Positions 21,334-21,382 of a DNA stretch of 21,382 nt are shown here, piece after piece. The notes under the pieces were generated by a model. It was not told where the DNA came from and ran no database searches. It saw only the letters and a list, made by a program, of their open reading frames with translations. A program made the translations under genes and the position numbers. Each line of letters begins with the position of its first letter. Position 1 is the stretch's first letter. Origin of the DNA: Kitasatospora sp040298565 (GTDB lineage Bacteria; Actinomycetota; Actinomycetes; Streptomycetales; Streptomycetaceae); assembly GCF_040298565.1 (NCBI RefSeq), contig NZ_JBEPAK010000119.1, positions 1 to 21,382 on the forward strand, given 5' to 3'.

Positions 21334-21382
21334 TCAGCCCCTCCTCGTCAGCAGCGCCACCGGCTGGGTCGCGAACAGCTCC
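21334..21382 (-). CDS. C-terminal end of a possible treY-like gene (partial)
   Basis: The last 15 residues on the minus strand are ELFATQPVALLTRRG and then TGA. An ending with PVALL is like that of malto-oligosyltrehalose synthase (TreY), and the adjacent treZ-like start supports this, but the fragment is too short to be sure. Its main body lies outside the window. Confidence 0.4.
   Translation of the reverse strand, partial: ELFATQPVALLTRRG

Overview
The window looks like chromosomal DNA of a very high-GC actinomycete of the Streptomyces/Kitasatospora type. Codon third positions are almost always G or C, GTG starts are common, and several small actinomycete families are present (DUF2795, DUF5709, DUF6480, DUF2231-Rieske). 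No tRNA, rRNA, CRISPR array, transposase or phage gene was seen.

Region 1 (about 1-14,209, + strand) is a sugar-glycan locus. It holds the tail of an unidentified gene, a degenerate HAD phosphatase paralogue, a DUF2795 protein, a UDP-glucuronate decarboxylase-like enzyme, a NodU/CmcH-type carbamoyltransferase, a GT2 glycosyltransferase, an intact GmhB-like phosphatase, a GT9, two GT4-like glycosyltransferases, GmhA, bifunctional HldE, a second GT9 and a double-domain GT2. GmhA, HldE and GmhB together give a route from sedoheptulose-7-phosphate to ADP-D-glycero-D-manno-heptose, and the GT9 family contains the ADP-heptose transferases. No HldD-type 6-epimerase is visible. Eight junctions from the carbamoyltransferase onward are 4-base ATGA/GTGA overlaps, apart from one 120-base gap before gmhB, so this behaves as one translationally coupled operon. 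The product is inferred to be a heptose-containing, possibly carbamoylated surface glycan or glycoconjugate; its structure cannot be read from the DNA.

Region 2 (about 14,250-21,265) is a run of short, mostly single-gene units on both strands: a DJ-1/PfpI protein, a small ORF, an NmrA-like reductase, a CBS-pair protein, a Cys-containing unknown, a DUF5709 protein, an SRPBCC protein, a small CxxC protein, a DUF6480 membrane protein, a DUF2231-Rieske protein and an HhH glycosylase-like protein. Eight sites in this region, plus one before the DUF2795 gene in region 1, fit a G-N-N-T / 14-15 base spacer / GG(G or C)(T or C)A(C or G) pattern, close to the SigB-type stress promoter of Streptomyces. 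Six of them form three divergent pairs. This suggests one stress/osmotic regulon built around bidirectional promoters.

The right edge (21,266-21,382, - strand) carries what may be the end of a treY-like gene followed by a short treZ-like start that runs into the HhH gene, possibly a deletion scar. The most unusual observations are the HAD pseudoenzyme beside a heptose operon, the internally duplicated GT2, and the promoter series.
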